Shown here piece by piece: positions 9,958 through 21,383 of a stretch of 64,000 nucleotides of DNA; the first letter of the stretch is position 1; each line of letters opens with the position of its first letter. Made by a program: the position numbers and the translations under genes. The notes beneath the pieces were generated by a model. It had not been told where the DNA came from and searched no databases. It saw only the letters and a list, made by a program, of their open reading frames with translations. The stretch covers positions 7,316,001 to 7,380,000 of the forward strand of contig CM075943.1 of the NCBI GenBank assembly GCA_038030265.1, given 5' to 3'. Source of the DNA: Corythucha ciliata (lineage: Eukaryota; Arthropoda; Insecta; Hemiptera; Tingidae).

Positions 9958-12072
9958 TACAGGATGTTCATGAATTAACTGGACAGAAGAAAACGAGTTA
10001 TGGGGCACATCATTTGCCATCGAAATTACCATTTGGAGTTTTTGGAAATTCCGCCTTGTTTCCGAGATACCACACATTTTATGATTTTTTCACAAACTCC
10101 CTTTTCCCCCAATAAATGCTTGCCATACACTCATAAAATGGTATTAGCCCAAAACTAATCTGCTCATTGGAAAGAGCAAAAAATTTCCTATAAAATTTAT
10201 CCACTTTCGAGTGAAAATTATTTTCGTACCATTCGTGAGAGCAGCCGATTTAAAGAAACTGGAGACTCACATTTCCATTCATTTTTCTGACGCGATTTTC
10301 ACCTCTTCGCCATTGGGGGAAAAAAAATTGAAATTAGTGGAAAAACTTCCTTATTTTGTAAGCTTTCCAATGTTGTACAAAGGTTCATAGTTACTGTATT
10401 TTTCCGTTGAGATATGAGCAATAAACTTGAAAAATCCAGCCAGGAAACGTGAAATTCATGCATTTCTTCGAGAATATTTTATTGCACAATGTGACATTTT
10501 TTTCTTCTTTTATTTTATTTGTGACTCAATTATTCATCTTTCATCTTCTTAGTCAATAATTTAAGTTCCTCTCCCCTCCAAAAGAGACCCCCACCACCTC
10601 TCATATGAGTGCCATGAGTAGACCAGGGCTCCTCGCTGGCCAGATGACGGGACCTTGACGCCTAATCCACCGGTCTTCAAAATTTTCGTTCATCCATTCC
10701 ACGATGATTATTCCGTTATGGGAATCATCCCATGTGAGGGGGCAGTTATGGGCAGGACACCCGCTCATTGGCTACCGCATAGAGTAGCAGCTGCTGGACT
10801 TCTTTTAGGTGAAATGGATGCCGACCATCTCTTTTGAGGACTTCCAATTTTTCTTCTTGAGGACTTGAATGATAAATATTCAGTCTTAACGAAGCAGAAT
10901 CTCCGGCTCTCATCCAGAAGTTGAGACTCGGTCTGGATAATATGCCTATAGCTAAAACCTGGATATGGATAATTGGCAATTGGATATCACATCAATTTAT
11001 CTCTCTGCATGTTTCTCGATTTGAATCCACTTATTGAAGACCCGCGGACTCCCCCATGGTGTAAGCCGTCAGCAGAAATAATGGGTGGATAATGTACAAC
11101 TTTCAGCTCATAGTGCAAGAATTATCTCAAGAACTCATTTTGGGGTCAGCATGAGGAAACATGATCTGACTCTGGTATCACTGGACACTGTCCACATCAT
11201 GGGCTTGTTTGATGAAGATCTCTCGCAAGAACAAAAGAGTGCAGCTCATGCATAGTGGACTATAACGAGCCCATTTTGAAGCCAAGTGAGGATACCTGAT
11301 CTTGACGCCTCCGGATTTCTACGTTTGGGAGTCCACAGCGTGGACTTTATTGATGAAGACCCTATTGTAACTATCTTGATTTTTAAAGATTTTATTTTCA
11401 AACGGAAAACCAAAAAACAATAATCGTATGATCTCAACAGGAAGAAAAATAAATAATGGAGATCATAATATCAACAGATCCCACACACTGAGAATACAAG
11501 ATTGCTGCAGGATGGCTACGAGGCATAGCTTATGAGAGTAACGAGTTTAAAAAATGGCTTTGGGGCTTCTGGTATTTGTCTCAGAGGGTAGTTTTTTAAA
11601 AATAAAGCTGATTTTGGTGGCCAAAATAAACCAGAAGCTGGTTTTGTGATACATCATTCGAAAGCTGACTGCTTGGAGATGTTTTTATAGTACAGGTGCG
11701 TCACCTGCGATTTTTTCCCACTAGTGAAAATCAAGGGGACAACTTAGCAAGAAATCTTATTTTGTGCAAAGAAAAACTTTGACACCTACAATGATAGGTG
11801 TGTCAAGGTAATTCCGAAACGAATCGCATTGCATCTTACGGTAAATTTTGTGCAGAATCCGAATCTGTCATTCAATTTCTACACGCACCACATGAAACCC
11901 GAGAAAACGTGGTTTTCTCATGAAAACTGCTTTTTTCCTTGAAAAATGTTCAAAAAATCATATCTCGGTAACGGCTGGAGATAATAAAAAAGTGAAAGGG
12001 GAAATTTTACAGCTCTTGGCATGTACTTTCACCGTGTGCAATATAGTCAACGCCACCGGTGAACACCCTGTA
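9958..12072 (+). mobile_element. DNA transposon remnant, 2.1 kb
   Basis: Starts TACAGGATGTTC and ends GAACACCCTGTA, inverted termini of a type common in arthropod DNA transposons, with TA on both sides. The interior is broken. Around 11285-11340 one frame reads LTPPDFYVWES, matching the 'PDLTPPDFFLWG' motif found near the C-terminus of a widespread insect transposase group. A weaker second copy of the motif is near 10636-10670, so the interior is rearranged or partly duplicated. No intact transposase remains. The left 500 bases are also present at 62656-63160. A solo pair of the same termini forms the 86-base element at 23834-23919. Confidence 0.65.
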
Positions 12073-12279
12073 TATTACTATTAGTATTACCATGTAGTTA
12101 CTTAAGTTTATCCCCAATAATTTCATTACTATAATATCAACCATTTATTCTTTAAACCATTTTTACGTCATCGTTAATATTTTGTGTAATTTTGGTATTT
12201 TGATATGTTGTGTAATTAAATATAAGTAATCGCAATAGCCATAAATCTTTCAAACCCGTAATAGACGCAACTCAGTGGG

Positions 12280-13017
12280 AGCAGACCCGTGGTGGGGGAT
12301 GAGTGAGAGGCGGGGAAGAGCTAGGAAGGCCAAAGAGTACCTGTCCTGCGCCGGCGCTACCCCTAACGCCCCTACAAAAACCCTGAAATTCCTGTGCCTC
12401 ACCAGTTTTGGTGTCGGCTAGTCAGAGCGCGAACGACTCGTAGTGAAAGGCAGCTCCGCGCTGTACAGTATCGTCTCGTTGTGTCAGAATTGTGTGTTTA
12501 GTGAAGACGGCAACCCAGCGTTGTGTCATCGGCGTGTGTTTTGGTTTGTGATCTGTGTGTTTCGTTGTGCTCAAAAGTCAAAGTCAGTTCAGTGTAAAAG
12601 GCCGCGTGTGCCCTAGCCATCCTCGTTGACGTCCTGGTATTCGGTCTTCACGCCGTTCTAATTGACGTCCTCGTCTTCAGTCTTCAACGTTCTCTTCTTG
12701 ATCTTCGAGCCGTCCTCGTCCTCGATCTTCAGTCCGTCCTCATCCTCGATCTTCAGTCCGTCCTCATCGACGTCCTCGTCCTCGATCTTCAGTCCGTCCT
12801 CGTCTCGATCTTCAGTCTGTACTCGCCGACGTCCTCCACCGCCCTCGCTAGCACCTCCAAATTGGCGCCCGTACGGCCCCTTAGCCACCCTGGGCCGCGA
12901 CGAGATCGACCACTGCCGTTATCAAACCGTATGAGAGAAAGGGAAATCCACGTCCCCTACGCTCCGACTTGCTTCGCTCTCAGCCTAAATTTAGTTCAAC
13001 GTCTTCAGGCCTTCAGA
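12280..13017 (+). promoter_or_regulatory. Probable promoter and 5' untranslated exon of the 13-16.7 kb gene
   Basis: A GC- and CpG-richer segment with cagtt/gtcag motifs around 12410-12600. It is followed by the minisatellite at 12630-12830 and, at 13018, by a short coding start. No TATA box is evident. An alternative reading is a solo LTR, since the block 12400-13320 ends in ccccgttaca, but I found no matching start. Confidence 0.35.
12630..12830 (+). repeat. Minisatellite, 18-24 base unit (gtcctcgtcctcgatcttca)
   Basis: About nine imperfect units of 'tcgatcttcagtccgtcctc' with variable gac/gtc insertions. Read on the minus strand it gives repeated EDEDGLKI, on the plus strand SSSIFSP. Neither frame has flanking splice or start support, so I take it as noncoding repeat in a 5' untranslated region. 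Confidence 0.75.
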
Positions 13018-16000
13018 ATGAACGCTGGTGAGTGAGGCATCCTTCTCGTAATTTGTCCTTATTCCCTTCCCTAGTATCATTCTCACGTACCCGGTCGAAA
13101 GCCGTCTCTCTCTCTCTCTCTCTCTTCCGGGTTTGATCTGACGAGTGAATAAATCAAGATTGTAATTATTGTAAATAAAGTCCTCCCCTTCGTTATACGT
13201 TATTATCTTTTCTTAAATAAATACTATCTTTCATTGCAATACATATTATCGTTTGTGAATTATTATTCTTTTCATCCTTGCCTTCTCTGACCATCCAGAA
13301 CCCCGTTACACCATTGCAAGTTTTCATTTTATTTCGCCGTTTTTTATTTTATTTTATTTCTAGTTTTGTTATTTATAATTATGTAGAATATTGACGTGGG
13401 TTCCCCCCCCCCTCCATCTTAATGGAATTTGGAGCAGTTTGCAGGTAATTTCGTTGTTGTTGTTTTTGTGATGTTGAGTTTATTGTTATATAATTTATTT
13501 GGTAGTTGAAAATGGACTGATAAAGGGAGGCCGAAAGTGGTCCTGCACCTGAAAAATAAAACTGTGGAGAGACAAAAAAAATGTTCGATCATTTCACTGA
13601 AGATCTGCAACCTTCACTATCTCGCCCTCAAAAAACAATGAATACAGACGGTTCCAGCCTGACACGTAACAGAATAACCGCTATGTATGGTGATCTCAGA
13701 GGAGTGTCATAGACCATGATAAAAAACGTCCTTCGCAGGTGCCAGGCACGATCAAATGACCCGGATTTTTCATACGGTGGGCTCCCGGACTAGTAGCCCA
13801 GAGAGGTCCATGTGCATCGGGATTCTTTCTTGAACTTCGGAGCTGTCCGTGGGAAAGTTCGTGCGTTCGTGGTTAAAAACGGTGGAATCACAGAGTGGGA
13901 GCCATTTCGTTGAATCTTCTCATCGAAAACTCGTTTCAATTTTCGGATTCCTCGTGTGGAGAAATCGCAAAATATTGTAAAGGTTTTAGCTTCACAGTGG
14001 TGTGGTCAGACCTTTCTTTGTCGTTGGCAGGGGTGGTCAGCTGCCCTTCGCTAGACTGTTGAAGCGCAGAGTTACGGGGCAGCTAGCCACTGCCAAACAC
14101 CACCAATAAGTTGAAAACCATCAAGATCACCACATTTTGTATAGCGAAAATGTTCGTAGGTCTGGCTCAGCAACAAACCAATTGTCCCGATTTTCGCCCA
14201 CTTAAAATAGGTACCAATTTCACGGTTCTTTTATGCTGAAGACCAAATTTTGCGGCGTGGAATTTTTAAAAATGCGAATGTGCGATTTTTCACAATTTCA
14301 GTTGTGAATTTGCAATTTTTTTCCAATTTTAACCCGAATTAGCGTTGTTTTCCGTCAATATTAGCCGCGATTTTTTTAAAACTTGTGCTGCCTTGTGCAA
14401 GTAACATTGCGAATACATTGTATTATAAATTTTTGCCGCCCCATAAACAACACTTTTGAGTTGATTTATACATTTTATACGTGGAATGGCCGTTATGCAC
14501 CGCGAATCGACGATTTTTTTTTCAATTTTGGTCTGGAAGTTGCATCGTGAGACACCTAATCAGCGCTTTTTCACAGTTCAACGAATATATTAGCGCTTTT
14601 TTCTATAGGTTTTTGCCCCGTCAGCCCGATCAGCCCCGTTGCCCGATCAGTACATTATAGTGCGCTTAAGGACCTAAGGCCCCTTTACACGAGTAAGTTT
14701 TTTGATCAAAGTAGCCATTTTGAAAAAAATTGACAGATGCTCCCTGCCTGAAGTCGTCTGTTTGTGATCAGATTGAACATATTTTTGAACAAAAAACTTA
14801 CTCGTGTAAAAGGGGCCTAACGAAACTGGGGACGGAGTATTTTCTCTACTTTAGCCGCGATTTTTCCTCAAGAAGGCGGGAATTTTCTGTATTTGAGCCA
14901 CCAGAAAATCACTCTCAGGGGCTCTATCGAATATTCAGCCCATACTCTTTGCCGATATCATTTGTTACGTTTTTTCCAGGTCGGATATGGACTGGAATTC
15001 GTGGAAAGGAGCCAAATCGCTGTCCAACCTTTTCACATACCTACATCCATGAATATAGAACCTAAAAATCCTCATTTTTCCGTATTTGAGCTTTTTGGGG
15101 GGCCCAGGCCAAGGCGGTCTGTTCTCCTCGCCACTACCTCGGTACGCTTTTGGAAAGAACTTATTCATTGTACTTGGTCTCATTCGATCAGTTTTATGGA
15201 TCTGAATACGAATTTGGGCGTCTGCCTGGGGCATTTGCCTTCAGCGCTCAGTCAAATTCTCGAAATATGGGACATAAATCCTTAATTCACAGCTAAAATG
15301 GTGAAAATCCGTTAATTTACAGCAAATAAAATGAGAAAAAATCGCTAATCAGTGGCTAAAATGGCAAGAAATCGCTAAATTCACCGATAAAAAGAAAAAA
15401 CCCCAAAATGAGGAAAAAACGCTAATTCGCAGTTTAAATGGAGAAAACGTCTATTCGCGGCCTCTGAAGGTAACTTCGTGACAGAAAGTGAAAAAAATCG
15501 CTAATCCGCGGCCAAATTTAGAAAAACCGTTAAAATTTGGGAAACGTTCGTGGATGAAATGTAGCAAAATGTTATATAATTAGCTGTTAAAATGAGGAAA
15601 AACGCTAATTTGCGGCTAAAATAAAGAAAAATGGGAAATTGGGGGTGCGGAAATTGAGAAAATTATTAAAATGGCATGCTGTGATTTCTGGAGGCAACTT
15701 TTGTGGTCGTGGCCATGTAGGTAACAGTGCTAATTTAAGTCAAAAATCGAGAAAAATCGCTAACTCGCGTCTAAAATGGGGAAAGTAGTAAATTTCGGGG
15801 CTAAAATGTAGAAAAACCGCCCATAAACTTTATCACATGGAATAACGCAAGATGGTTTCCAAATAGTAGAAATTCATTTTTTAAATAAATAGGAGGAGCC
15901 GTCGTTATTTTTGACGGTATTTCTTCCGAGGCTCTAAATGGCAAACTCGTGGAATGGACATTTATGGAAATCATTAGAACTGTTCTAACTTTATTAGCCG

Positions 16001-16735
16001 CCGTCATCTACGAAAGGTGAGTGCAAACGGGGTGACATCGTGCACCCCTTCCTCCTTGTCCTCACCACGCTGACAAATTGTCTATACCGGCATTACCGGC
16101 TAGACTAAAACCGTGTTCGGCGTCGAATTTTGAAGATGCAAGCCACCGGTACGAGGCGATTTTCGCCGATTTAGAGCGAGACGTGAGAAAACTGAAATTA
16201 CTTAAAATCGCGGCCGAAACACTTAAAAGGGTACGCGTCGGGGAGGATAATGACTTCGAGAGCGCTTATAGGAAGCGCCGAGTAAGAATCTGTCGGTGTC
16301 GGTAAATGGCGCTTCTTTTTGACTTTTTTTTTTTTACTTCCATTCAAAGGAACCACAAATCCAACCGACTGGACTGTTGAAAAAACAGGAATCACTGAAT
16401 CATCTTGTGCAGTACTTTGTTAAGGTTGTCAGTGCGTTTTTCATGACGTTATTTTCTACTAATTCCCCCCCTTCATTTTTTAGGGATTGAAAGAACTATA
16501 CCCAGAAGCGGCTACCGAGCTCTACGTGGAATTAGATTCGGCAATGAAATGGACTCCTTCGAGCTTGGAAGGCAATATTATTCAGTCATTAAAAATGGAT
16601 AAAGACACCCACGAGGGGCACTGTTATCATTGTAACAAGTGTCATCATACTTGTCGACCGGATGAAGTATTTGTGCCCCACGTGGAAAGATTCGTCGATA
16701 AAACCACAATGTGCAGTTCGTATCGAAAAAAGTAG
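13018..16735 (+). CDS. Small cysteine-rich protein, unknown family, four exons
   Basis: Proposed exons are 13018-13027, 15893-16016, 16104-16281 and 16484-16735. Donors are gtgagt, gtgagt and gtaaga; all acceptors end TAG. Phases agree at each junction (G+GA, AG+A, then phase 0), giving 187 residues. The order is: start MNAG, the hydrophobic stretch MEIIRTVLTLLAAVI (about residues 29-43), an acidic/basic helical region (ADLERDVRKLKLLKIAAETL), and KELYPEAATELYVELDSAMK. A C-terminal Cys/His cluster C-x2-C-x2-C-x3-C (CYHCNKCHHTC) and the end SSYRKK follow. The cluster looks metal binding. I recognise no family. The link to the 10-base first exon across 2.9 kb of repeats rests only on phase and splice sites; the last three exons are firmer. 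It ends tail to tail with SMN, 443 bases apart. Confidence 0.55.
13104..13125. repeat. (TC)n microsatellite
   Basis: Eleven TC dinucleotides in intron 1 of the gene starting at 13018. Confidence 0.9.
13300..14170. other. Intronic or intergenic DNA, nothing recognised
   Basis: T-rich start, a C run at about 13406, no open frame with splice support. Within the proposed first intron of the small cysteine-rich gene. Confidence 0.4.
14180..14610 (-). repeat. Minisatellite family A, decayed array
   Basis: Units such as 'aattttaacccgaattagcg' and 'ttagccgcgattttt' on the + strand are the complement of the family A core. Decay is strong. Confidence 0.5.
14675..14820. mobile_element. Foldback MITE, 146 bases
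   Basis: Termini TAAGGCCCCTTTACACGAGT and ACTCGTGTAAAAGGGGCCTA are inverted and followed by aagtttttt / aaaaaactt. The central 90 bases do not pair. Confidence 0.8.
14860..15100 (+). repeat. Dispersed repeat, inverted copy at 23385-23600
   Basis: Shared words in the same order include 'atcgaatattcag', 'gtcgaaaggagccaa'-like, 'cgctgtccaa' and 'aacctaaaaatcctcattttt'. The copies sit beside family A arrays at both sites. Frames reading through it (14730-15285) are not supported as genes. Confidence 0.6.
15285..15830 (+). repeat. Minisatellite family A, array
   Basis: About 17 units of 'aaatcgctaattcgcggcta' type, period near 30. Two 'ctgaaggtaacttcgtg'-type inserts lie at 15455 and 15690. It ends just upstream of the exon at 15893. 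Confidence 0.75.
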
Positions 16736-16755
16736 TTTCGCGTAAATTCATCTAA

Positions 16756-17067
16756 TTACAAAAAAAAAAAGCATGTCATGCATCGCCGACACCAGCCCAT
16801 CAAAGTTCCGGAACTAAAGCATCGAAAAAGGCGGAGGTAACTCATCCAGGAAAGGGTGGAACTACTCCGAAGGGTGGAACTACACCGAAGGGCGGCACTG
16901 GAGACCACAACTTGACGACAAAGCGTAAATGGTACAAGAAATGCGCCAGACAAAGGTGTACGTGCAGGGCGAGAAGAAAAGGGGACAGGGTTCATCGCGC
17001 GCGACGTAGAAAACACAGACGTACTACGTCGGCGACGACTGAGACAATTGAATCGTCGTCGAACTAA
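16756..17067 (+). CDS. Basic open frame, possible alternative 3' exon
   Basis: About 100 codons open to TAA without any ATG. The composition is biased: a KGGTTPKGGTTPKGG repeat, then Lys/Arg-rich text with three cysteines (KWYKKCARQRCTCRARRKGD) and a Ser/Thr tail. It lies between the stop of the small cysteine-rich gene (16735) and the SMN stop (17179), in another frame from the former. It could be an alternative last exon of that gene. A one-base error in an A run near 16727 could also link it. The opposite strand is open too (16756-17097), so chance cannot be excluded. Confidence 0.3.
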   Translation, partial: LQKKKACHASPTPAHQSSGTKASKKAEVTHPGKGGTTPKGGTTPKGGTGDHNLTTKRKWYKKCARQRCTCRARRKGDRVHRARRRKHRRTTSATTETIESSSN

Positions 17068-17178
17068 TTTTGCGGGGTTTTTAACAGAAAACTCCAAAAT
17101 TTAGCAATCTAATTATCAATTTAAAAAAAATCGTGAAAACAAACGTTAATTCAATGAAATATCCAATTTTAGAAGTGC

Positions 17179-20100
17179 CTAGTTATACGAGGAGGATGCT
17201 TTGTCCTTTGGCCGAGACCGTGTAAGCCCCTGATAATATCCTGGAAAATTAGGAAATGCCGTGCCCCATGAAAAAATGGATCATTGGTCGGATGGGTAGG
17301 GGGGAGGGGGTTGCATACCAGTGTGATATCCACTCATATACCAGGCCATTAGCATTGCTGACAAAGCGTCAGATTCATCTTTAGGGAAGTGAGACATAAT
17401 TTGCGGCGGTGGCGGGGGAGGGAGCACTTTCTGCGGCGGATAAACGTAATACGTTGAGTATTAAAACAAAAATATCAAAATCAAGAATTAAAAAAAAAAA
17501 ACGCTCTCACATGACTTGAATTATGAAATTCCATCGATGGGAATCCGCCGGGATAATCGCTATGACGGTTATTACTGTCGCTCGACTCGTCTTGTTGCAT
17601 GCCGGGGGGTGATTGGCTCTGCAAAACGATTTAACGCGTACCGTGTAAACGACGAGCAAAAATACCATTCCCCCCCCCCAACCACAGTACCTGAATGATT
17701 TGTGCCTTGCGGGCTTTTTCCCCTTTGGACCGTTTAAGATTCGAGAGTTGAACTTCCTCTTCGTTGTTGTAGCCTGATAACACAATTTAAAAAAATACAA
17801 AATTAATTATTGGCAAACCTTTGAGAACATCCAAGTTCACGCTGGACACTAAAAAAAAGGCCTTTATTTTCGGTCAAATTCCCTAAAGCCACAGTGCCCT
17901 TCGTGGGGGTGCGGGTAGAGGGTTGGCTCTATTATCAGGGCGGCAAACCAGGTTTGCGTTACAAGGGCTTTCGGTAGCCCCCTCCCATGACCACAGAAGG
18001 TAGAGGGTGGATCACGAATTGACGTTGGCGAGAATCGAGATCGAGAGCGAGGACGCTGGGGGAGAGGGCATTTTGTGGTGAAGCGCTTTCTGAGGTAGAG
18101 TTTTCCTTGTGGTAGGAGCTTTTTGTGGTTAGGGGTTTTTGTAATTAGAGCAATTTGGGGTTGGAGCATTTTGGGGTTAGAGTATTTTGTGGTTGGATCG
18201 TTTTGTGGTTGGAGCATTTTGTGGTTAGAACATTTTCTGGTTAGAGCTTTTTGTGGTAGGAGCACTTTGTGGTTGGAGCACTTTGTGGTCAGTGCATTTT
18301 GGGGTTAGAGCATTTTGTGGTTGGAGCAATTTGTGGTTAGAGCACTTTGTGGTCAGGGCATTTTGGGGTTAGAGCATTTTGTGGTTGGATCGTTTTGTGG
18401 TTGGTTTGTTTTGTGGTTGGAGCATTTTGTGGTTAGGGCACTTTGTGGTTCGAGCATTTCGGGGTCGGAACATTTTTAGGTTAGGGCCGCAGCCGCCTGC
18501 TGTACTACGACAGCATTTTCTGGCCCATCGTTAGTTACGATGACGACTCCAGACGAGGAGATGTCGGCCTTCCTTCGCGGCGTCCCAAATCGTTACTGGC
18601 CATGGTGCCTTCAACAGTTGCTTACACTTTTTCCGCCGACGCGACCCCCCCCCCCTGTGGAGAACTAGTCGACGAGACGGCCTCCCATGTGCTCTACGAA
18701 TGTCACCTGTACAACGACGTCTGCACAGCCACTGACATTCGCAGTGGTTTCACCATAACCACCCGCGAGGATACTCGACAGATCGCACGCTTCTCCCAGG
18801 CCTGGGCCAACCGGAGGAAACATCTAGAATCCTGGCGGCCCACACATGCCCCCGCGCACGAATCTCCTCGAGACTCGTCGTGAGAGGCCCCCCCCCCCAC
18901 TATACCAACCTCCCACAACGGAGCGTCGATCCGTCCTGCTCCATCACACAATGAAGCGGGGAAATCCGCTCTTCTCAGAGCGCCGTCCGACCACCTACTT
19001 GCACCTCCGTAAAACGCCCACCTTCACGGGGTCCGTGCTGAGTGTTGTCAGAGTGGCCGCCTGATAACAGCCAAAGGGGCGGGGCGGTCGAGAACCCGTG
19101 GTCTTGCACGGGTAGGGTCATCCCACGTCGTACGGCGATTATCGCCTTCTCACAATGGGAAAGGGTCACATTAATGACCTAACCCATTAGTCCCAGGGAC
19201 AAGAAACAAACCGGGTTTAGAGTATTTTGTGGTGAAGTGCTTTCTGTGGTTAAGTGTTTCTTGTGGTAAGAGCTTTTTGTGGTTAGAGCATTTTGTTGTT
19301 CCTTGTCTGTGGTTGGCCCAAAGTCATAAAGAAAACCAAGTTATCCAGCTTACTAGAAGAGTTCGCGAGACCCTGGTCGGTATTGCATTTGGGCCAAATC
19401 GGTCGTGGTGGAGGGGGGGAAAATAGGGGTTGAAATGGTCAAAAAATCACTATAAATCACCAGATGATTCTAGAAGCATCATATTCGGTACGTATAGTCC
19501 ATGTTAGAGTAGCCTTTGATTCCCATTTTAATTTTTCGAAAAAGTCAAGGTGGTGGGGGTGGTCCTTCCGGTGTGGAAGTGTAAAAATAGCGTTGAACTT
19601 CACTAGTTCATCTTAGCGCTCTAAAATTCGACTCAATCATTTAATGTAACGAAAGCCCTGGGTTCCATTGAGATTTATCGAACACTTTGATGGGGGAGGG
19701 TGAAATGGGGGATGAAATTTCAAAAAAATCGCTTAAATTCACACGTTTATGTATTATAAAATACGGCACAAACATTTAATATAACAAAGCCCTTGGAAAA
19801 CTACCGAAACTTTTCGACATTTTTGAAGAGAGGGTAGTGAAAATAGAGGAAGAAGTTCGGCTTAATGAAACAAATTATGGTATCAAAATTATTACTTCTG
19901 AGGCGGCTTTGGGTATCCGTACAGGAATGAAATGCACTCTTTCCGACCGCCAGCTGCGGGAGCGATTTTTTTTTTTTTTGTTTTTTGATATGTGATCAAC
20001 GCCTACTTCGAACGGGTGTCGAAATTGAATAATTTGAAAAATAAAATAAAAAGCCAGTCACGCATTTCCATCGAGTTACTTGATAGCTAACCCCAACTAT

Positions 20101-21383
20101 ATCTAGCACTAGTTCTCAGGGCGCACTAGTTCTCTGTGCACCCTGGCTTTCGTAGTGTATATCTCTAGACAACTGACAACCCAACGCTCCTTTTTAACAA
20201 ATTTATTTCGAATTTTATAGATTTGAAATATGTAAATCAAATGCGCTTCTTAGGTCATTTTTTCTTGTCCGCCTTTTTCCCCTCATTTTTCTAGACGCAC
20301 CCCTTGGGACGCGACGCTCCCGGGCGGTCGCCCGGCTCGTCCCCCTTAAAGCCGGCACTGGTCATAGATCGCGAAGGACGTGCTTGAGCTCGAACATCTT
20401 TAATCACAAGAAGCTCTAACCACAGAAAAAGTGAACCACGAAAACTTGAACCCCAAAACAGCCCAAATACCGAAAGCTGCTACCCTTTCATACAGTTGGC
20501 CGATCACGACTTTTGGGAGTTGCGGAAACTGGAGCCGGTACGAGGTTGAAGCGGTAAATGATTGGCAAACCAACGCTGTTGAGCGAGGTTCTGGGCCCTG
20601 TTCAAGAGACGGTGTGGACATTGCGTGAAAGGCAATGACGGAAACGAGAAGGGCATCTTCCCCCGGGGTATTCCACATGTCTATCGGCACCCCCTCCCTC
20701 CTTCACTCACATAACATTCCAACCCTACGCCCTTATTGGCAAGAAAAGATCTTGGTCGAGGAACATTCAAACTGAAATGACGAATTGCAAGTCGTCAAAA
20801 ACCGCACTTACCGTGGTAGACAACTCGACAGGTGCCCTTTGCAGGCGACAGAGACTTTACAGTGGCCTCGTATTCTTGATTATCACCCGAGTATACGCAA
20901 CGGCAGAACATTCCTTCTTTCCACTTTGACTGAAAACAAATCAGAATGAGCGAAGTAAGCTCGAACTAGGAGCATTGCGTTTCAAGGGGGACAAAATTAT
21001 CACCTCAGGCCCTTTGGGTTTGCCCTCATGGTTTTTGGGATCAACCTGGACACCGGCAGCCACTTCATTTGTTTCACCGGAGCTGGCAGCCACCTGAAAC
21101 TCAAGAAAACGTCGTTACGACGCTACTTTTAAAGTACACTCGTTTCGCACAAAATTTCACCTTCTCTTTCGCGAAATTAACTGCCCTGTCATACGCTTCT
21201 ATGAGAAGTCTATCGTCCCAAATGTCATCCGCGTTGTCGTCGTCCGATGTTTCGGACAACTGCTACAGATATATCCGTTTTTTTGTTTTTATTTAATTTT
21301 TTTAACGTCAATCAAAAATGTACAATAAAGCTTACCCCACGTACCATATCTTTGTGAAATAAAACTGTCCCATTATCATTCAT
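17179..21383 (-). CDS. Smn: Survival motor neuron protein (SMN)
   Basis: Core of the SMN complex, which loads Sm proteins onto spliceosomal snRNAs in the cytoplasm and nuclear bodies. Eight coding exons: 21336-21383, 21161-21259, 21004-21093, 20812-20929, 17691-17773, 17511-17618, 17319-17430 and 17179-17240. All are GT-AG and in phase, giving 239 residues. The Gemin2-binding helix is at about 27-43 ([17 protein letters not shown]). The Tudor domain starts near 80 ([20 protein letters not shown]), binds dimethyl-arginine Sm tails, and ends VVYHGYNNEEE. A short proline tract (PPPPPP) lies at 186-191. The YG box that drives self-association is at about 205-222 ([15 protein letters not shown]). 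The split of the YG box by the last intron (HTG/YY) matches the human exon 6/7 boundary. The 3.0 kb intron 17774-20811 is full of repeats; the others are 67-80 bases. Confidence 0.95.
18110..18490 (+). repeat. Minisatellite family E, 16-base unit, in SMN intron
   Basis: About 22 units of ATTTTGTGGTTAGAGC with single-base variants (ggttggagc, ggtcagtgc). It is antisense to SMN. The six-frame reading 'FVVRAFCG' here is only a repeat translation. Confidence 0.85.
18490..19195 (+). mobile_element. 3' end of a non-LTR retrotransposon
   Basis: The frame at 18602-18883 reads [20 protein letters not shown] followed by [20 protein letters not shown]. This resembles the Cys/His segment that follows the reverse transcriptase in R1/Jockey-type elements. 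The reverse transcriptase itself is absent. The fragment is sandwiched between family E arrays (18110-18490 and 19215-19310) inside the long SMN intron. Confidence 0.55.
19215..19312 (+). repeat. Minisatellite family E, short array
   Basis: About six units of 'ttttgtggttagagc' type, resuming after the retrotransposon fragment. Confidence 0.7.
19370..19965 (+). repeat. 0.6 kb dispersed repeat, copy 1
   Basis: Almost continuous match, in opposite orientation, to 36006-36610. Shared words run end to end, for example 'gattctagaagcatcatatt', 'gtcgacaaag'-free 'ctagttcatcttagcgctct', 'gaacactttgatgggggagg' and 'ccgaccgccagctg'. There is no open reading frame. Confidence 0.85.
20240..20480. repeat. 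Dispersed repeat with family E units, second copy at 24628-25060
   Basis: Begins 'tgcgcttcttaggtcatttt' as at 24629, continues with 'acgcaccccttgggacgcg' as at 24695, and then has family E units in reverse (aaccacagaaaaagtgaacc). At the second site the E array follows in forward orientation. The E minisatellite therefore travels with this sequence. Confidence 0.55.

Noticed and set aside
12658..12934. Acidic (EDEDGLKI) or Ser-rich (SSSIFSP) repeat protein
   Set aside because: Both strands are open across a short-unit minisatellite. It has no supporting splice sites and sits in a likely 5' untranslated region.
12180..13320. Solo LTR ending ccccgttaca
   Set aside because: No matching TGTAACGG-type start or target duplication found; a promoter/5' untranslated region explains the segment better.
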